Positions 1 through 7,756 of a stretch of 10,342 bases of DNA are shown piece by piece. The position numbers and the translations under genes were made by a program. The stretch's first letter is position 1. The number at the start of each line of letters is the position of its first letter. The notes below the pieces were generated by a model. The model searched no databases and was not told where the DNA came from. It saw only the letters and a list, made by a program, of their open reading frames with translations. This DNA is from an uncultured Candidatus Midichloriaceae bacterium (GTDB taxonomy: Bacteria; Pseudomonadota; Alphaproteobacteria; Rickettsiales; Midichloriaceae): the NCBI GenBank assembly GCA_905479795.1, contig CAJQNX010000021.1, positions 1-10,342 of the forward strand, in the 5' to 3' direction.

Positions 1-963
1 GATTCCAAAAGAGGATTTTTTATTCTTATTTCAGTCTTTTTTATCTCTGGCTCTGCCCTACTACTATATGCATTTAATTTTAAAAAATTATGTACAGATA
101 AAACAGCGAAGAAAAACACAAATGGATACCTATTATTAAATAACATAATACTCTGCATAATAGCATTCATTATATCCTTGGGCACCTTATATCCGTTATT
201 TATGGAAATAGCATTTCAAAAATATTTCTCTATAAATAGTGATTATTACAATCTTTTAGTTCCACCTATAACCCTACTATTAGCAGCATTATGTACGTTT
301 GGAATTAACAATACTCCACAAAAAAATCCTATAAAAGATAATTTATATTTTATTCTTATTTCTCTTATTTTCACTTTTACCCTCTCTTATTATTTAGGTA
401 TCAAAAAACCCTATTCAATATTAGGTATTTTTATTGCAGCGCCCCTAATTTTATCATCCATAAAAATACTCATAGAATCCAGAGGCTTGAAAAAATTACC
501 CGTATCGTTTGCTCATGGAGGATTTGCTTTGTTAATTTTCTCAATTTCGATGTTTTATGGACTGAAAGATGAGGTTGTAAAAACACTTAGATTAGAAGAG
601 GATATAACATTTAAAAACTTGCATATTAAATTAGAAAACATAGATTATAGGACAAAATCTAACTATTTTACAAAAACCGCAATAATATCTGTTAACAACG
701 AAATGAGGGTATATCCTGAAATAAGATTCTTCCCTATTGAAAAACAACAGACTGTAGAAATTGATACAATTAGTCATGTTTTTTATGATGTATATTTCTC
801 AATTAACTCTCCTGAAAGTTCAGAAAAAATTACTGTGAATATTCAGTATAATCCAATGATAAATTTCATTTGGCTGAGTTGTGCATTGATTAGCTTGGCA
901 GGTTTGATTAGTATAATTCAAAAAGTAGTAAATTGTAAAAATGATAATAAAGCGCTTAATTAA
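1..963 (+). CDS. ccmF: Cytochrome c haem lyase subunit CcmF, C-terminal part (5' end outside window)
   Basis: The frame is open from base 1 to TAA at 961-963, giving 320 residues; the N-terminal half lies off the left edge. CcmF is the integral membrane haem lyase subunit of system I cytochrome c maturation and works with CcmH at the periplasmic face. The fragment shows several hydrophobic segments, the family hallmark LLNN followed by LGTLYPLF (residues 45-67), and SFAHGGFALLIFS (about 169-181), whose His172 matches the conserved late haem-ligand histidine. A soluble periplasmic stretch with YPEIRFFP follows, as in the family's PEKRFYP motif, and then a last membrane helix ending in ISIIQK. 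An apparent TTG start at 178 is only an internal Leu codon, because coding similarity continues upstream of it. The gene looks intact and overlaps the next gene by 23 bp, suggesting cotranscription. I am confident of the family. Confidence 0.95.
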   Translation, partial: DSKRGFFILISVFFISGSALLLYAFNFKKLCTDKTAKKNTNGYLLLNNIILCIIAFIISLGTLYPLFMEIAFQKYFSINSDYYNLLVPPITLLLAALCTFGINNTPQKNPIKDNLYFILISLIFTFTLSYYLGIKKPYSILGIFIAAPLILSSIKILIESRGLKKLPVSFAHGGFALLIFSISMFYGLKDEVVKTLRLEEDITFKNLHIKLENIDYRTKSNYFTKTAIISVNNEMRVYPEIRFFPIEKQQTVEIDTISHVFYDVYFSINSPESSEKITVNIQYNPMINFIWLSCALISLAGLISIIQKVVNCKNDNKALN

Positions 964-1861
964 TCAGTCCATCCAAAATCAAGCACTAAGCAATGAGGAC
1001 GCAAAAATATGTATGAATACTTGTTTAAAGGGAGGAGCCACACCTGCACAAATTAGTTCATTTTTCACTTCCTTATTAATAAGGGATTTTACTCATGAGG
1101 AATTTGATGCAATTATTAAAGGAATTAATTTTCCTATACAAAAATTTCAAAATATCGATATTGATTTCTATATCTACTCATTTGTACAAGATAATTTTTC
1201 ACTCGCCATTTCTCTAATCCTTTCTGAATTAGATTATTTTATTTATGGAAAATTTAAAAATTTATATCTTGATAATTCAAATATTATTGATGCTTTAAAA
1301 GAATCTAAAGATAATCAAAACGCAGAAAGTTTATTAAATCAGCACCATATCCATTTGTCTCTATCAGATTATAATAAAACTTTAAAAAACATTCTTTTTT
1401 TAAGCTCTGAACTTGGATTTGATGGCTTATTAAATTTACTTCAAATATCGATAAATCCCGTGCATTCAAAATATAAAATAATAATTATGGATAAGAAGGA
1501 TTTTTTAAAACTCAAAACTATTACATCATTTTTAAATTTATTTAAAGACAGTTTGTTTTTAATCACTTCTGAAAATACTATAGAATTAATTAAAATGAAA
1601 AACTACAAATTGGATAAAGAAAAAATTCTTTATTTTGATAATTTAGAAATCTATGATTCATGCCAGTTTACACAAGCAATTAGAGACGAAAAATATTTAA
1701 AAGCATTTAGCAATATTATTCATGAAATTTTTAATTTATTAAAAATAGACTGTAAAAAACTGGAAAAAACAGAAATTAATTCAAAAAATAAATTCTGTAA
1801 AAATATTATAAATAAATATTTAAAAGCTTTTGAAATAATCAAACCAGCAGATAATAATTAA
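941..1861 (+). CDS. Degenerate TrpD-like protein (anthranilate phosphoribosyltransferase fold, probably non-catalytic)
   Basis: This 306-residue protein starts at ATG 941, inside the end of ccmF. Residues 1-62 match the helical N-terminal domain of glycosyltransferase family 3 (TrpD, thymidine phosphorylase): LSNEDAKICMNTCLKGGATPAQ corresponds to the family's L..EEA...M..IL.G..sp.QI pattern. Further on, SSELGFDGLLNLLQISINP (about 155-173) parallels TrpD's ELGIRTIFNLLGPLLNP, and GKFKNLYLDNSNIIDAL (103-119) parallels the GNR-to-SADVLEAL stretch. The fold therefore appears full length, though somewhat shorter than the usual 330-350 residues. The GTGGDG loop, the NIST motif, the KHGNR/SSxSGSAD loop and the metal-binding DE pair are all missing. 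I infer a pseudoenzyme or a protein with a new role, not an active TrpD; no other tryptophan gene is present here. The frame is open with no internal stop, so it is not an obvious pseudogene. The function is unknown. Confidence 0.72.
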   Translation: MIIKRLINQSIQNQALSNEDAKICMNTCLKGGATPAQISSFFTSLLIRDFTHEEFDAIIKGINFPIQKFQNIDIDFYIYSFVQDNFSLAISLILSELDYFIYGKFKNLYLDNSNIIDALKESKDNQNAESLLNQHHIHLSLSDYNKTLKNILFLSSELGFDGLLNLLQISINPVHSKYKIIIMDKKDFLKLKTITSFLNLFKDSLFLITSENTIELIKMKNYKLDKEKILYFDNLEIYDSCQFTQAIRDEKYLKAFSNIIHEIFNLLKIDCKKLEKTEINSKNKFCKNIINKYLKAFEIIKPADNN

Positions 1862-2850
1862 CCACTATTTTTCTCTTTTTTATCTATCTTGTGCTCATAC
1901 TTCATTAAGAAGATACCAGAAGAAATTATCAATAGATATCCAAAATACACAGCATTATCAGGAGACTGACCAAATATTAAATACCCCAAAACACCTACAA
2001 ATATAATTTTAAAGTAATGATATGGTGCTAAAGCAGACATGCTTGCCTTTTTCATTGCTTTAAAAAATGCAATGGAGTGAGTTACATAACAAATAGTAAT
2101 AATGATAAAATATAAAGCATAAACTGGTTTTAACTCTAGGCTATAAAATGGAACTAAACCATTAGGCATTGGAAAATTAAAACCAATATTAACATATTCC
2201 CAATTTAAGAAAGCTATAGGAAATGCAAAAAAAGAAGAAAATAATAAAGAATAAAATGCCTGTGTCTTATTTTTTGCAGTCTTACCTAAAATTTTTACAG
2301 AAATACTATTTGCTGTCCAGCTGAGCACTGCTAAAAAAGTAAATGTATAATACTTATCATAGTCAGCAATTGATACCTTACTAATATCAACAAATGGAAA
2401 AGATGTATTTATTAAACCAGGGTAAATAACTGCTAGAGCTCCTAAAAAACTAGCAAAAATTGCAAGGATCTTCTGCCAAGAAAATTTTTCTTTAAAAAAC
2501 AATATAGCAATAACTGCCCATAATACCTGCTCTAAATATGATAAAGCTGTAGCATTTACTACTTTGACATACTGTAAAGAATACATAAAAAACAATGAGC
2601 CAGATGCACTAAAAAACCCTCTTAATATATGCAATTTTAGTTGTGGAGTTTTCAATATTTGTACTCCTTCATTAAAAACCCAAGGTGATATAATAATTAA
2701 ACAACAAAATTTATAAAAAAACACCACTTGACTTGAGTTCAAATCAACAGAAAGTTTTTTCATCAATATGTAAATCAGTGACAACGCAAAAGAATTCAAT
2801 ATCATGTATCCAATTCCTCTAAGTTTATTATTTTTATTCATTATTTTCAT
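1858..2850 (-). CDS. EamA/DMT-family transporter, resembling rickettsial S-adenosylmethionine-type carriers
   Basis: This 330-residue inner membrane protein has about ten hydrophobic segments in two EamA repeats (about residues 12-143 and 167-316), the usual size and layout of 10-helix drug/metabolite transporters. Landmarks are HILRGFF (74-80) after helix 2, ALSYLEQVLWAVIAILFFKEK (102-122) in repeat 1, and SALAPYHYFKIIFVGVLGY (272-290) with FGQSPD in repeat 2. From memory these resemble the rickettsial SAM importer (HILRG; TAPYRYLEL with a similar acidic turn), so import of SAM or another host metabolite is possible. The substrate cannot be read from sequence. The start at 2850 overlaps the end of the upstream kinase gene by 17 bp; ATG at 2841 is an alternative with 8 bp overlap, and neither has a clear Shine-Dalgarno. 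It is probably the last gene of the secD-ntrY operon. Its stop overlaps the convergent TrpD-like stop by a few bases. Confidence 0.88.
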   Translation of the reverse strand: MKIMNKNNKLRGIGYMILNSFALSLIYILMKKLSVDLNSSQVVFFYKFCCLIIISPWVFNEGVQILKTPQLKLHILRGFFSASGSLFFMYSLQYVKVVNATALSYLEQVLWAVIAILFFKEKFSWQKILAIFASFLGALAVIYPGLINTSFPFVDISKVSIADYDKYYTFTFLAVLSWTANSISVKILGKTAKNKTQAFYSLLFSSFFAFPIAFLNWEYVNIGFNFPMPNGLVPFYSLELKPVYALYFIIITICYVTHSIAFFKAMKKASMSALAPYHYFKIIFVGVLGYLIFGQSPDNAVYFGYLLIISSGIFLMKYEHKIDKKEKNSG

Positions 2851-4792
2851 TACCGATTTTTAAATTAAATGATACCTTAATTCCATCTTTAATATTTGAT
2901 AGATTAAGTTTACTATCGTGATCTTCTAGTATTTTTTTAACTATTGATAACCCCAAACCCATACCAGATGTTTTTGTTGTCATGTATGGCTCAGCAATCT
3001 TATAAATCAAATCTTGCTCCACACCCTGCCCGTTATCATTAATAGATACTTCTAAATAATCATTGTTAATATGCTTTAGGAAAAATTTTATCTCACCTAC
3101 TTCTTTATTAGCTCCATGTCTTGAGATTATAGATTCAGCAGAATTTTTTGCAATATTAGTCAATACTTGCGTAATTTGTGTTTTATCACATGTAACATAC
3201 TGATTTTCTTTCTCATAATCAAACGAATAATGAATTTTTCCAAAAACGTTTTGTTGATTAAAAATTACCTCTCTAATTATCTGATTAATATTGTACGAAC
3301 TTAATTTAGGTCTAGGTATTCTAGCAAACTGTATAAATTCATTTACTATTGAATGAATATCATTAGAATTTCTAATGATGGCATCAACATATTTGTTATA
3401 ATTATCTACATCTTTCTCATCAATTTGTTTGGAAAATTTACTTTTCAACCTTTCCGCAGACAGTTGAATTGGAGTTAAAGGATTTTTAATTTCGTGTGCA
3501 ATTCTCCTAGCAACATCTGACCATGCAGCTTCTCTTTGAGCCACGACCAATTGAGTAATATCTTCGAAATTAATAACAATATTACTGATCTTATTTTCAA
3601 TTATTACTGCTCCAATCTTGATAAAAAGATGTATAGACCTCCCCTTTCTCTTGATAACTATATTCTCATTAAATACGCTACTTGGTTCCTCTAATATATG
3701 ATTAATTAAATCACTAATCTCTGGAACTATGCTAAATATTTTAGAATTTTTATCAAAATTTTCTAAACATAGTAATTTTTTAGCTGGATAATTATATAAT
3801 GAGATATGCCCATCTTTATCAAGTGCAATAACACCAGATGAAATTTCTTTTAATACTGTCTCTATGAATTTCACTCGTTCATCAATACTTTTGTAAGCAA
3901 CCTTTAATTCATTGTGCTGCTTCTCAATAGTTTTTGTCATCTTATTAAATGCCGTCCCTAATTGAGAAACTTCATCACTTGATGCCATCTCAGGAACTCT
4001 AGCGGAGTAATCTCCCATTTTAATCTTAGCAGTTGCATTTAAAATTCTATTTAATGGATTAACTATGATATTTGCTAATTTTGCTGAAATAATAAATGAA
4101 AAAAGGCACATTAAAGAGGAAAGAATGATAAAAGTAATTTGCAAGCTTCTTTTAGTAAATTTCAAATCAGCTAATAAATAATAGTATTTATCTTTTGAAT
4201 CCTGTGTTTTTTTCAAATGATTTACAATTTCTTTATCTATATATTTTCCAATCATTAAATATACGTCACCAAAAAACACACTATCTAATTTTGTAATTGC
4301 TCTAATCTTATCTCCACCTGGATTCTCTAATAAAACTATCTTCTCTTCATCAACCATTTTATAAACCCTCGGAGAAATCTTCTGAAACATGAATGAAAAA
4401 CTAAACGAACTTTTAGCAATAACAGCCTCTTTTGTAAAAATTATAGCTTCCGAAACACCCCTATTTTTGACTTGCTCATCAAGTATAAAATTCAATTCAC
4501 TGCTTTCATCTATAATTTTAACTTGCTTATCAATAGCTTTTTCAATTTGTAGCAATTCAAATTTTATCTTTGCATTATTCTCTTTTAAATATAATTTAGC
4601 TATATTTACAGTCTCAGAAACAGCCTTACCAACTTGATCATTAATTAGTGATTCTATCCCAATATAATAATAAATAGATGCTAACAATCCAATCAAAAAT
4701 ATCGGAGAAATAGTTGCAATTCCTGCAATGAAAATAATAAATTTCTTTTTTAATGAAAGATCTAAAAATTTATTTTTTAGTTCTCTTATCAC
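2834..4792 (-). CDS. ntrY: NtrY-like transmembrane sensor histidine kinase
   Basis: This 652-residue two-component sensor autophosphorylates on His and would pass phosphate to an NtrX-type regulator, which is not in this window. Domains in order: membrane helix 1 (about 18-43), an extracytoplasmic sensor of about 170 residues, membrane helix 2 (about 217-240), HAMP (about 240-293), PAS (about 308-415), HisKA with IAHEIKNPLTPIQLSAERLK (phospho-acceptor His433), then an ATPase domain with N box TNIAKNSAES (545-554), G1 DNGQG (586-590) and G2 SGMGLGLSIV (609-618). The ARRIAHEIKNPLTPIQLSAERL block and the HAMP-PAS-HisKA order are typical of alphaproteobacterial NtrY, but there are two clear membrane helices here instead of the longer multi-helix N-terminus of free-living NtrY. 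The start codon is GTG at 4792, without a clear Shine-Dalgarno and 11 bp after secD ends, suggesting translational coupling. The catalytic residues appear intact. Confidence 0.9.
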   Translation of the reverse strand: MIRELKNKFLDLSLKKKFIIFIAGIATISPIFLIGLLASIYYYIGIESLINDQVGKAVSETVNIAKLYLKENNAKIKFELLQIEKAIDKQVKIIDESSELNFILDEQVKNRGVSEAIIFTKEAVIAKSSFSFSFMFQKISPRVYKMVDEEKIVLLENPGGDKIRAITKLDSVFFGDVYLMIGKYIDKEIVNHLKKTQDSKDKYYYLLADLKFTKRSLQITFIILSSLMCLFSFIISAKLANIIVNPLNRILNATAKIKMGDYSARVPEMASSDEVSQLGTAFNKMTKTIEKQHNELKVAYKSIDERVKFIETVLKEISSGVIALDKDGHISLYNYPAKKLLCLENFDKNSKIFSIVPEISDLINHILEEPSSVFNENIVIKRKGRSIHLFIKIGAVIIENKISNIVINFEDITQLVVAQREAAWSDVARRIAHEIKNPLTPIQLSAERLKSKFSKQIDEKDVDNYNKYVDAIIRNSNDIHSIVNEFIQFARIPRPKLSSYNINQIIREVIFNQQNVFGKIHYSFDYEKENQYVTCDKTQITQVLTNIAKNSAESIISRHGANKEVGEIKFFLKHINNDYLEVSINDNGQGVEQDLIYKIAEPYMTTKTSGMGLGLSIVKKILEDHDSKLNLSNIKDGIKVSFNLKIGNENNE

Positions 4793-4803
4793 ATTAATAT
4801 TTA

Positions 4804-6363
4804 TTACAAATTAATAACTTTGGGATTTTTTGCCCTATACCATAACGTTATTATGGCTTTTGTGATTGAAACAGAGGTAAACATAGAACATAAAATTCCT
4901 ATAATTAGCGTTATCGCAAATCCTTTAGTAGGTCCTGTTCCAAATATATACAGAACAATTGCAACAAAAATAGTTGTAGTGTTTGAGTCGAAAATTGTGA
5001 TAAATGCATATTTATATCCATTATGTAGTGCATTGAGCGGGACCATTCCTTTTTTTAATTCCTCTTTTATCCTTTCAAAAATTAAAACATTTGCATCCAC
5101 CGCCATACCTAAGGTTAAAACTATACCAGCAATTCCAGGTAATGTAAGGGTTGCACCAAAGATTGAAAGCACACTAATCATCATGATAAAATTTATAATC
5201 AAAGCCACACATGCTATGAGTCCAAAAAATCTATAGTAACCTAGCATTATAATAAAAACTAAACCAGCAGCAATTATACAGGCCTTTATACCCGCTTTAA
5301 TTGATTCCATTCCGAGTGTAGGGCCAACCAATCTCTCTTCAATTATTTGCAAAGGTACAGGTAAAGATCCCGCTCTAAGTAATAATGCAATATCAGTTGC
5401 AGCCTCAGGAGTCATATTACCAGATATAACACCCTCTCCTCCCAATATAGGCTCGTTAATCACAGGGTGACTAATTATTTTATCATCAAATATAATTGCT
5501 AACATTTTACCGCTATTTTTTGTGGTAACATCAGCAAATATATCCCTGCCCAAGCTATCAAAACGAAATCTAATTACTGACTCACCTAATCTTCCTTTAT
5601 CTACGCTTGCAAACTCCAACATATCACCAGTCATTACTGGTCTGCTTTCCACTACAAGTGCATCCTTATCATTTTCTAAAGAGACGACTTTTGAATTAAT
5701 TAATAATGCTACTTTTTCAGCATCAGTTAAATTATCTGTAAGTTTATTTTTAACCATATGAAAGCTAAGCCTAGCCGTCTTTCCAATAATTTTCTTTATT
5801 TCTTTAGGATCACTTAACCCAGGCACTTGTAATAATATCATATCTTTACCAAAAGTTTGAATCTCAACCTCTTTAGTACCTACAGAATCAACCCTTTTGC
5901 GAATAATCTCTATACTCTGCTTTAAAACTTCTGATGTTAATCTCTCAACATAGTCATTGTTAAACTTGATAATAAAATTATCGCCTGAATTTTCTAAAAT
6001 AAAATCTTTGTTCTTTAAAAGATTTTTCACTTCCTTTAACGCATTTTTATGCTGATTAGTATTAATTGAAAATTTTAAATAACTCTCTTTTAAATCCCAA
6101 TCGTCAAAATCTATATTATTGCTATTTAATTTATTTTTTAGTTGCTCTGCAGTCAGTAAAAATTTTTCTTTCACATAATCATCCAGACTGGCTTGTATTG
6201 TTAACGAGACCCCACCTCTTAAATCAAGACCAAAGTTCACCTTTTGATTTGTAAAAAAACTCGTTTCCTTAACATTATAGAAAAATGTAGGGATTGAGAA
6301 ATAAATTGAAAGTAATACAACGATGACTATACTAACTAATTTCCACTTCGAAAACTTTAACAT
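4804..6363 (-). CDS. secD: Protein translocase subunit SecD
   Basis: SecD is the inner membrane subunit that, with SecF, uses proton motive force to pull exported proteins out of the SecYEG channel. The start is placed at ATG 6363, giving 519 residues, the usual length in this group. The frame stays open further upstream, but that part is antisense to glmU and does not look like SecD. Visible features are the N-terminal helix (about 8-29), the hallmark FGLDLRGGV (44-52), the periplasmic P1 region with IRKRVDSVGTKEVEIQ (154-169) and VPGL (180-183), LLLRAGSLPVPL (327-338), and the C-terminal membrane block. In that block GMAVDANVLIFERIKEE (419-435) carries Asp423, equivalent to the proton-pathway Asp519 of E. 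coli SecD. The C-terminal SecD/SecF domain ends at residue 519. There is no secF next to it; the next gene is the ntrY-like kinase, 11 bp away. It is probably the first gene of a secD-ntrY-eamA operon. Confidence 0.96.
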   Translation of the reverse strand: MLKFSKWKLVSIVIVVLLSIYFSIPTFFYNVKETSFFTNQKVNFGLDLRGGVSLTIQASLDDYVKEKFLLTAEQLKNKLNSNNIDFDDWDLKESYLKFSINTNQHKNALKEVKNLLKNKDFILENSGDNFIIKFNNDYVERLTSEVLKQSIEIIRKRVDSVGTKEVEIQTFGKDMILLQVPGLSDPKEIKKIIGKTARLSFHMVKNKLTDNLTDAEKVALLINSKVVSLENDKDALVVESRPVMTGDMLEFASVDKGRLGESVIRFRFDSLGRDIFADVTTKNSGKMLAIIFDDKIISHPVINEPILGGEGVISGNMTPEAATDIALLLRAGSLPVPLQIIEERLVGPTLGMESIKAGIKACIIAAGLVFIIMLGYYRFFGLIACVALIINFIMMISVLSIFGATLTLPGIAGIVLTLGMAVDANVLIFERIKEELKKGMVPLNALHNGYKYAFITIFDSNTTTIFVAIVLYIFGTGPTKGFAITLIIGILCSMFTSVSITKAIITLWYRAKNPKVINL

Positions 6364-6384
6364 TAAGTTTACTATATATATAAC
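6357..6384 (+). promoter_or_regulatory. Candidate promoter for glmU
   Basis: A sigma70-like pair is readable on the plus strand: TTAACA at 6357-6362 and TATAAC at 6379-6384, separated by 16 bp. Transcription would begin near 6391 and leave a leader of about 25 nt containing the AAGGAA ribosome site. The -35 box overlaps the first codon of divergent secD, and the AT run at 6371-6383 could also serve as a -10 element for secD. In such an AT-rich genome similar boxes arise often, so this is only a candidate. Confidence 0.3.
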
Positions 6385-6397
6385 TAACCAAATAAAT

Positions 6398-6403
6398 AAG
6401 GAA
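6398..6403 (+). promoter_or_regulatory. Ribosome binding site supporting the glmU start at 6416
   Basis: AAGGAA lies 12 nt before ATG 6416. Most genes in this window lack a recognisable Shine-Dalgarno, so this one helps choose 6416 over the in-frame ATG at 6323, which falls inside secD. Confidence 0.5.
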
Positions 6404-6415
6404 TATTTTCTAATT

Positions 6416-7756
6416 ATGCAAGCAAAATTTGAGCCAACAATTATTATATTATCTGCTGGAAATGGAGAAAGAATGCAATCCTCCATTCCTAAGGTACTAC
6501 ATAAAATTAGTTCGCAATCTATTATTGAATACGTTATAAACCTAGCTATATCATTAAATATCAATTCCAATCATACGCATATTGTAATTAATCCAGAATT
6601 ACAATATCATAAAATTTTTCAAGAATTCAATAAAAAATATAAATTAAACAAAATAGTTCAAAAAGAACGGTTTGGAACAGGAGATGCAGTTAAAACAGCT
6701 TGCAATAACATTGATTCACTAAATGACTTAGTGCTTATTTTATATGGAGACACTCCTTTTGTCAAAAAGGAAACCATATTAAATATGTACGATAAAATCA
6801 AAGCTGGCTCTGATTTATGTGTTATTGGCTTTAACTCTAATAATCCAACAGGTTATGGTAGAATTATATCTAATGGACAAAATAAAATATCAGAGATAAT
6901 TGAAGACAAAGAAGCCACTACGATACAAAAAGAAATAAAATTATGCAATTCAGGAATTATTTTAACTAAAAAAGAAGCTCTATGCGATTTTTTAGACAAG
7001 TACAATAGAGATGATTATAATTTAAATTATGAATTTTACCTAACTGATATCGTAAAATACTTAAACCTGAAGCAAAAAAATTGCACATATATTACTGCTG
7101 AAGAAGATGAGGTGATTGGGATCAACAATAGACATCAACTAATATCTGCTGAAAAATACAACCAATCTCTAATTGTTGACCGCTTATTAAGCAATGGCGT
7201 CACAATAATAAATCCTGAAACTAGTTACTTTGCAAATAGTATTAATATCAAAAATGATGTAATTATTTACCCAAATGTATTTATAGGAAACGATACTTTT
7301 ATCGAAAGTAACTCAATCATCCATTCCTTCTCACACATTGAAGGAGCTGACATTAAAAATGGTTCAATTATAGGACCCTTTGCTAGAATTAGACCACAAA
7401 CTACAATTGGAAAAAATTCTAAAATTGGAAATTTTGTTGAAGTAAAAAACTCATACTTGATGGAAAATGTCAAAGCTGGTCATTTATCATATATTGGAGA
7501 TGCAACAATTTCGGATAATGTCAATATTGGAGCAGGAACAGTATTCTGCAATTATGATGGCAAAAATAAACACCACAGCTTCGTAGGAGAAAAAGTATTT
7601 ATAGGCTCAAACTCATCCATTATTTCGCCAGTAAAAATTGATTCTAAGTCGACAATTGCAGCTGGTAGCGTTATAACCAAAAATGTTGAAGAAAATGCTT
7701 TGGCAATAGCTAGGTCAAAACAGATTAACCTAAAAAACAAATCAAAAATCTCTTAG
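6416..7756 (+). CDS. glmU: Bifunctional GlmU: glucosamine-1-phosphate acetyltransferase / N-acetylglucosamine-1-phosphate uridyltransferase
   Basis: GlmU acetylates glucosamine-1-phosphate and then couples the product to UTP, giving UDP-GlcNAc for peptidoglycan and lipid A. From ATG 6416 the protein has 446 residues, close to the usual 450-460. The uridyltransferase half shows LSAGNGERM with PKVLHK (12-30), QKERFGTGDAV (82-92), LYGDTPF (109-115), GYGRI (146-150) and FYLTDI (207-212). The C-terminal left-handed beta helix shows GPFARIRP (320-327), GNFVEVK (338-344), KAGHLSYIGDA (353-363; His356 matches the catalytic His363 of E. coli) and NIGAGTVFCNYDGKNKH (370-386). Both active sites appear intact. 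The first loop reads AGNGERM where the common form is AGKGTRM, a modest deviation. The gene is divergent from secD across 52 bp and overlaps the convergent LTA-synthase-like gene by 15 bp. A longer in-frame reading from 6323 would enter secD and is rejected. Confidence 0.95.
   Translation: MQAKFEPTIIILSAGNGERMQSSIPKVLHKISSQSIIEYVINLAISLNINSNHTHIVINPELQYHKIFQEFNKKYKLNKIVQKERFGTGDAVKTACNNIDSLNDLVLILYGDTPFVKKETILNMYDKIKAGSDLCVIGFNSNNPTGYGRIISNGQNKISEIIEDKEATTIQKEIKLCNSGIILTKKEALCDFLDKYNRDDYNLNYEFYLTDIVKYLNLKQKNCTYITAEEDEVIGINNRHQLISAEKYNQSLIVDRLLSNGVTIINPETSYFANSINIKNDVIIYPNVFIGNDTFIESNSIIHSFSHIEGADIKNGSIIGPFARIRPQTTIGKNSKIGNFVEVKNSYLMENVKAGHLSYIGDATISDNVNIGAGTVFCNYDGKNKHHSFVGEKVFIGSNSSIISPVKIDSKSTIAAGSVITKNVEENALAIARSKQINLKNKSKIS

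Noticed and set aside
178..180. TTG as the start of a 261-residue protein
   Set aside because: The same frame is open to base 1 and reads as CcmF throughout, including the LLNN motif before it. The TTG is an internal Leu codon.
4389..5236. Plus-strand open frames at 4389-4637 and 4820-5236
   Set aside because: They are antisense to the kinase and secD, respectively, whose family motifs are unmistakable, and their translations show no recognisable domain.
6323..6415. A 31-residue N-terminal extension of GlmU
   Set aside because: It would begin inside secD and precede the conserved nucleotide-binding start. The ATG at 6416 has a ribosome site and gives the family length.
6364..6570. A 69-residue N-terminal extension of SecD
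   Set aside because: The extension lies antisense within the glmU 5' coding region and the divergent spacer and has no SecD character. The membrane helix and FGLDLRGG spacing fit a start at 6363.
7267..7740. Minus-strand open frames at 7267-7473 and 7552-7740
   Set aside because: They are shadows of the repetitive hexapeptide region of glmU, with no independent start signal or domain.
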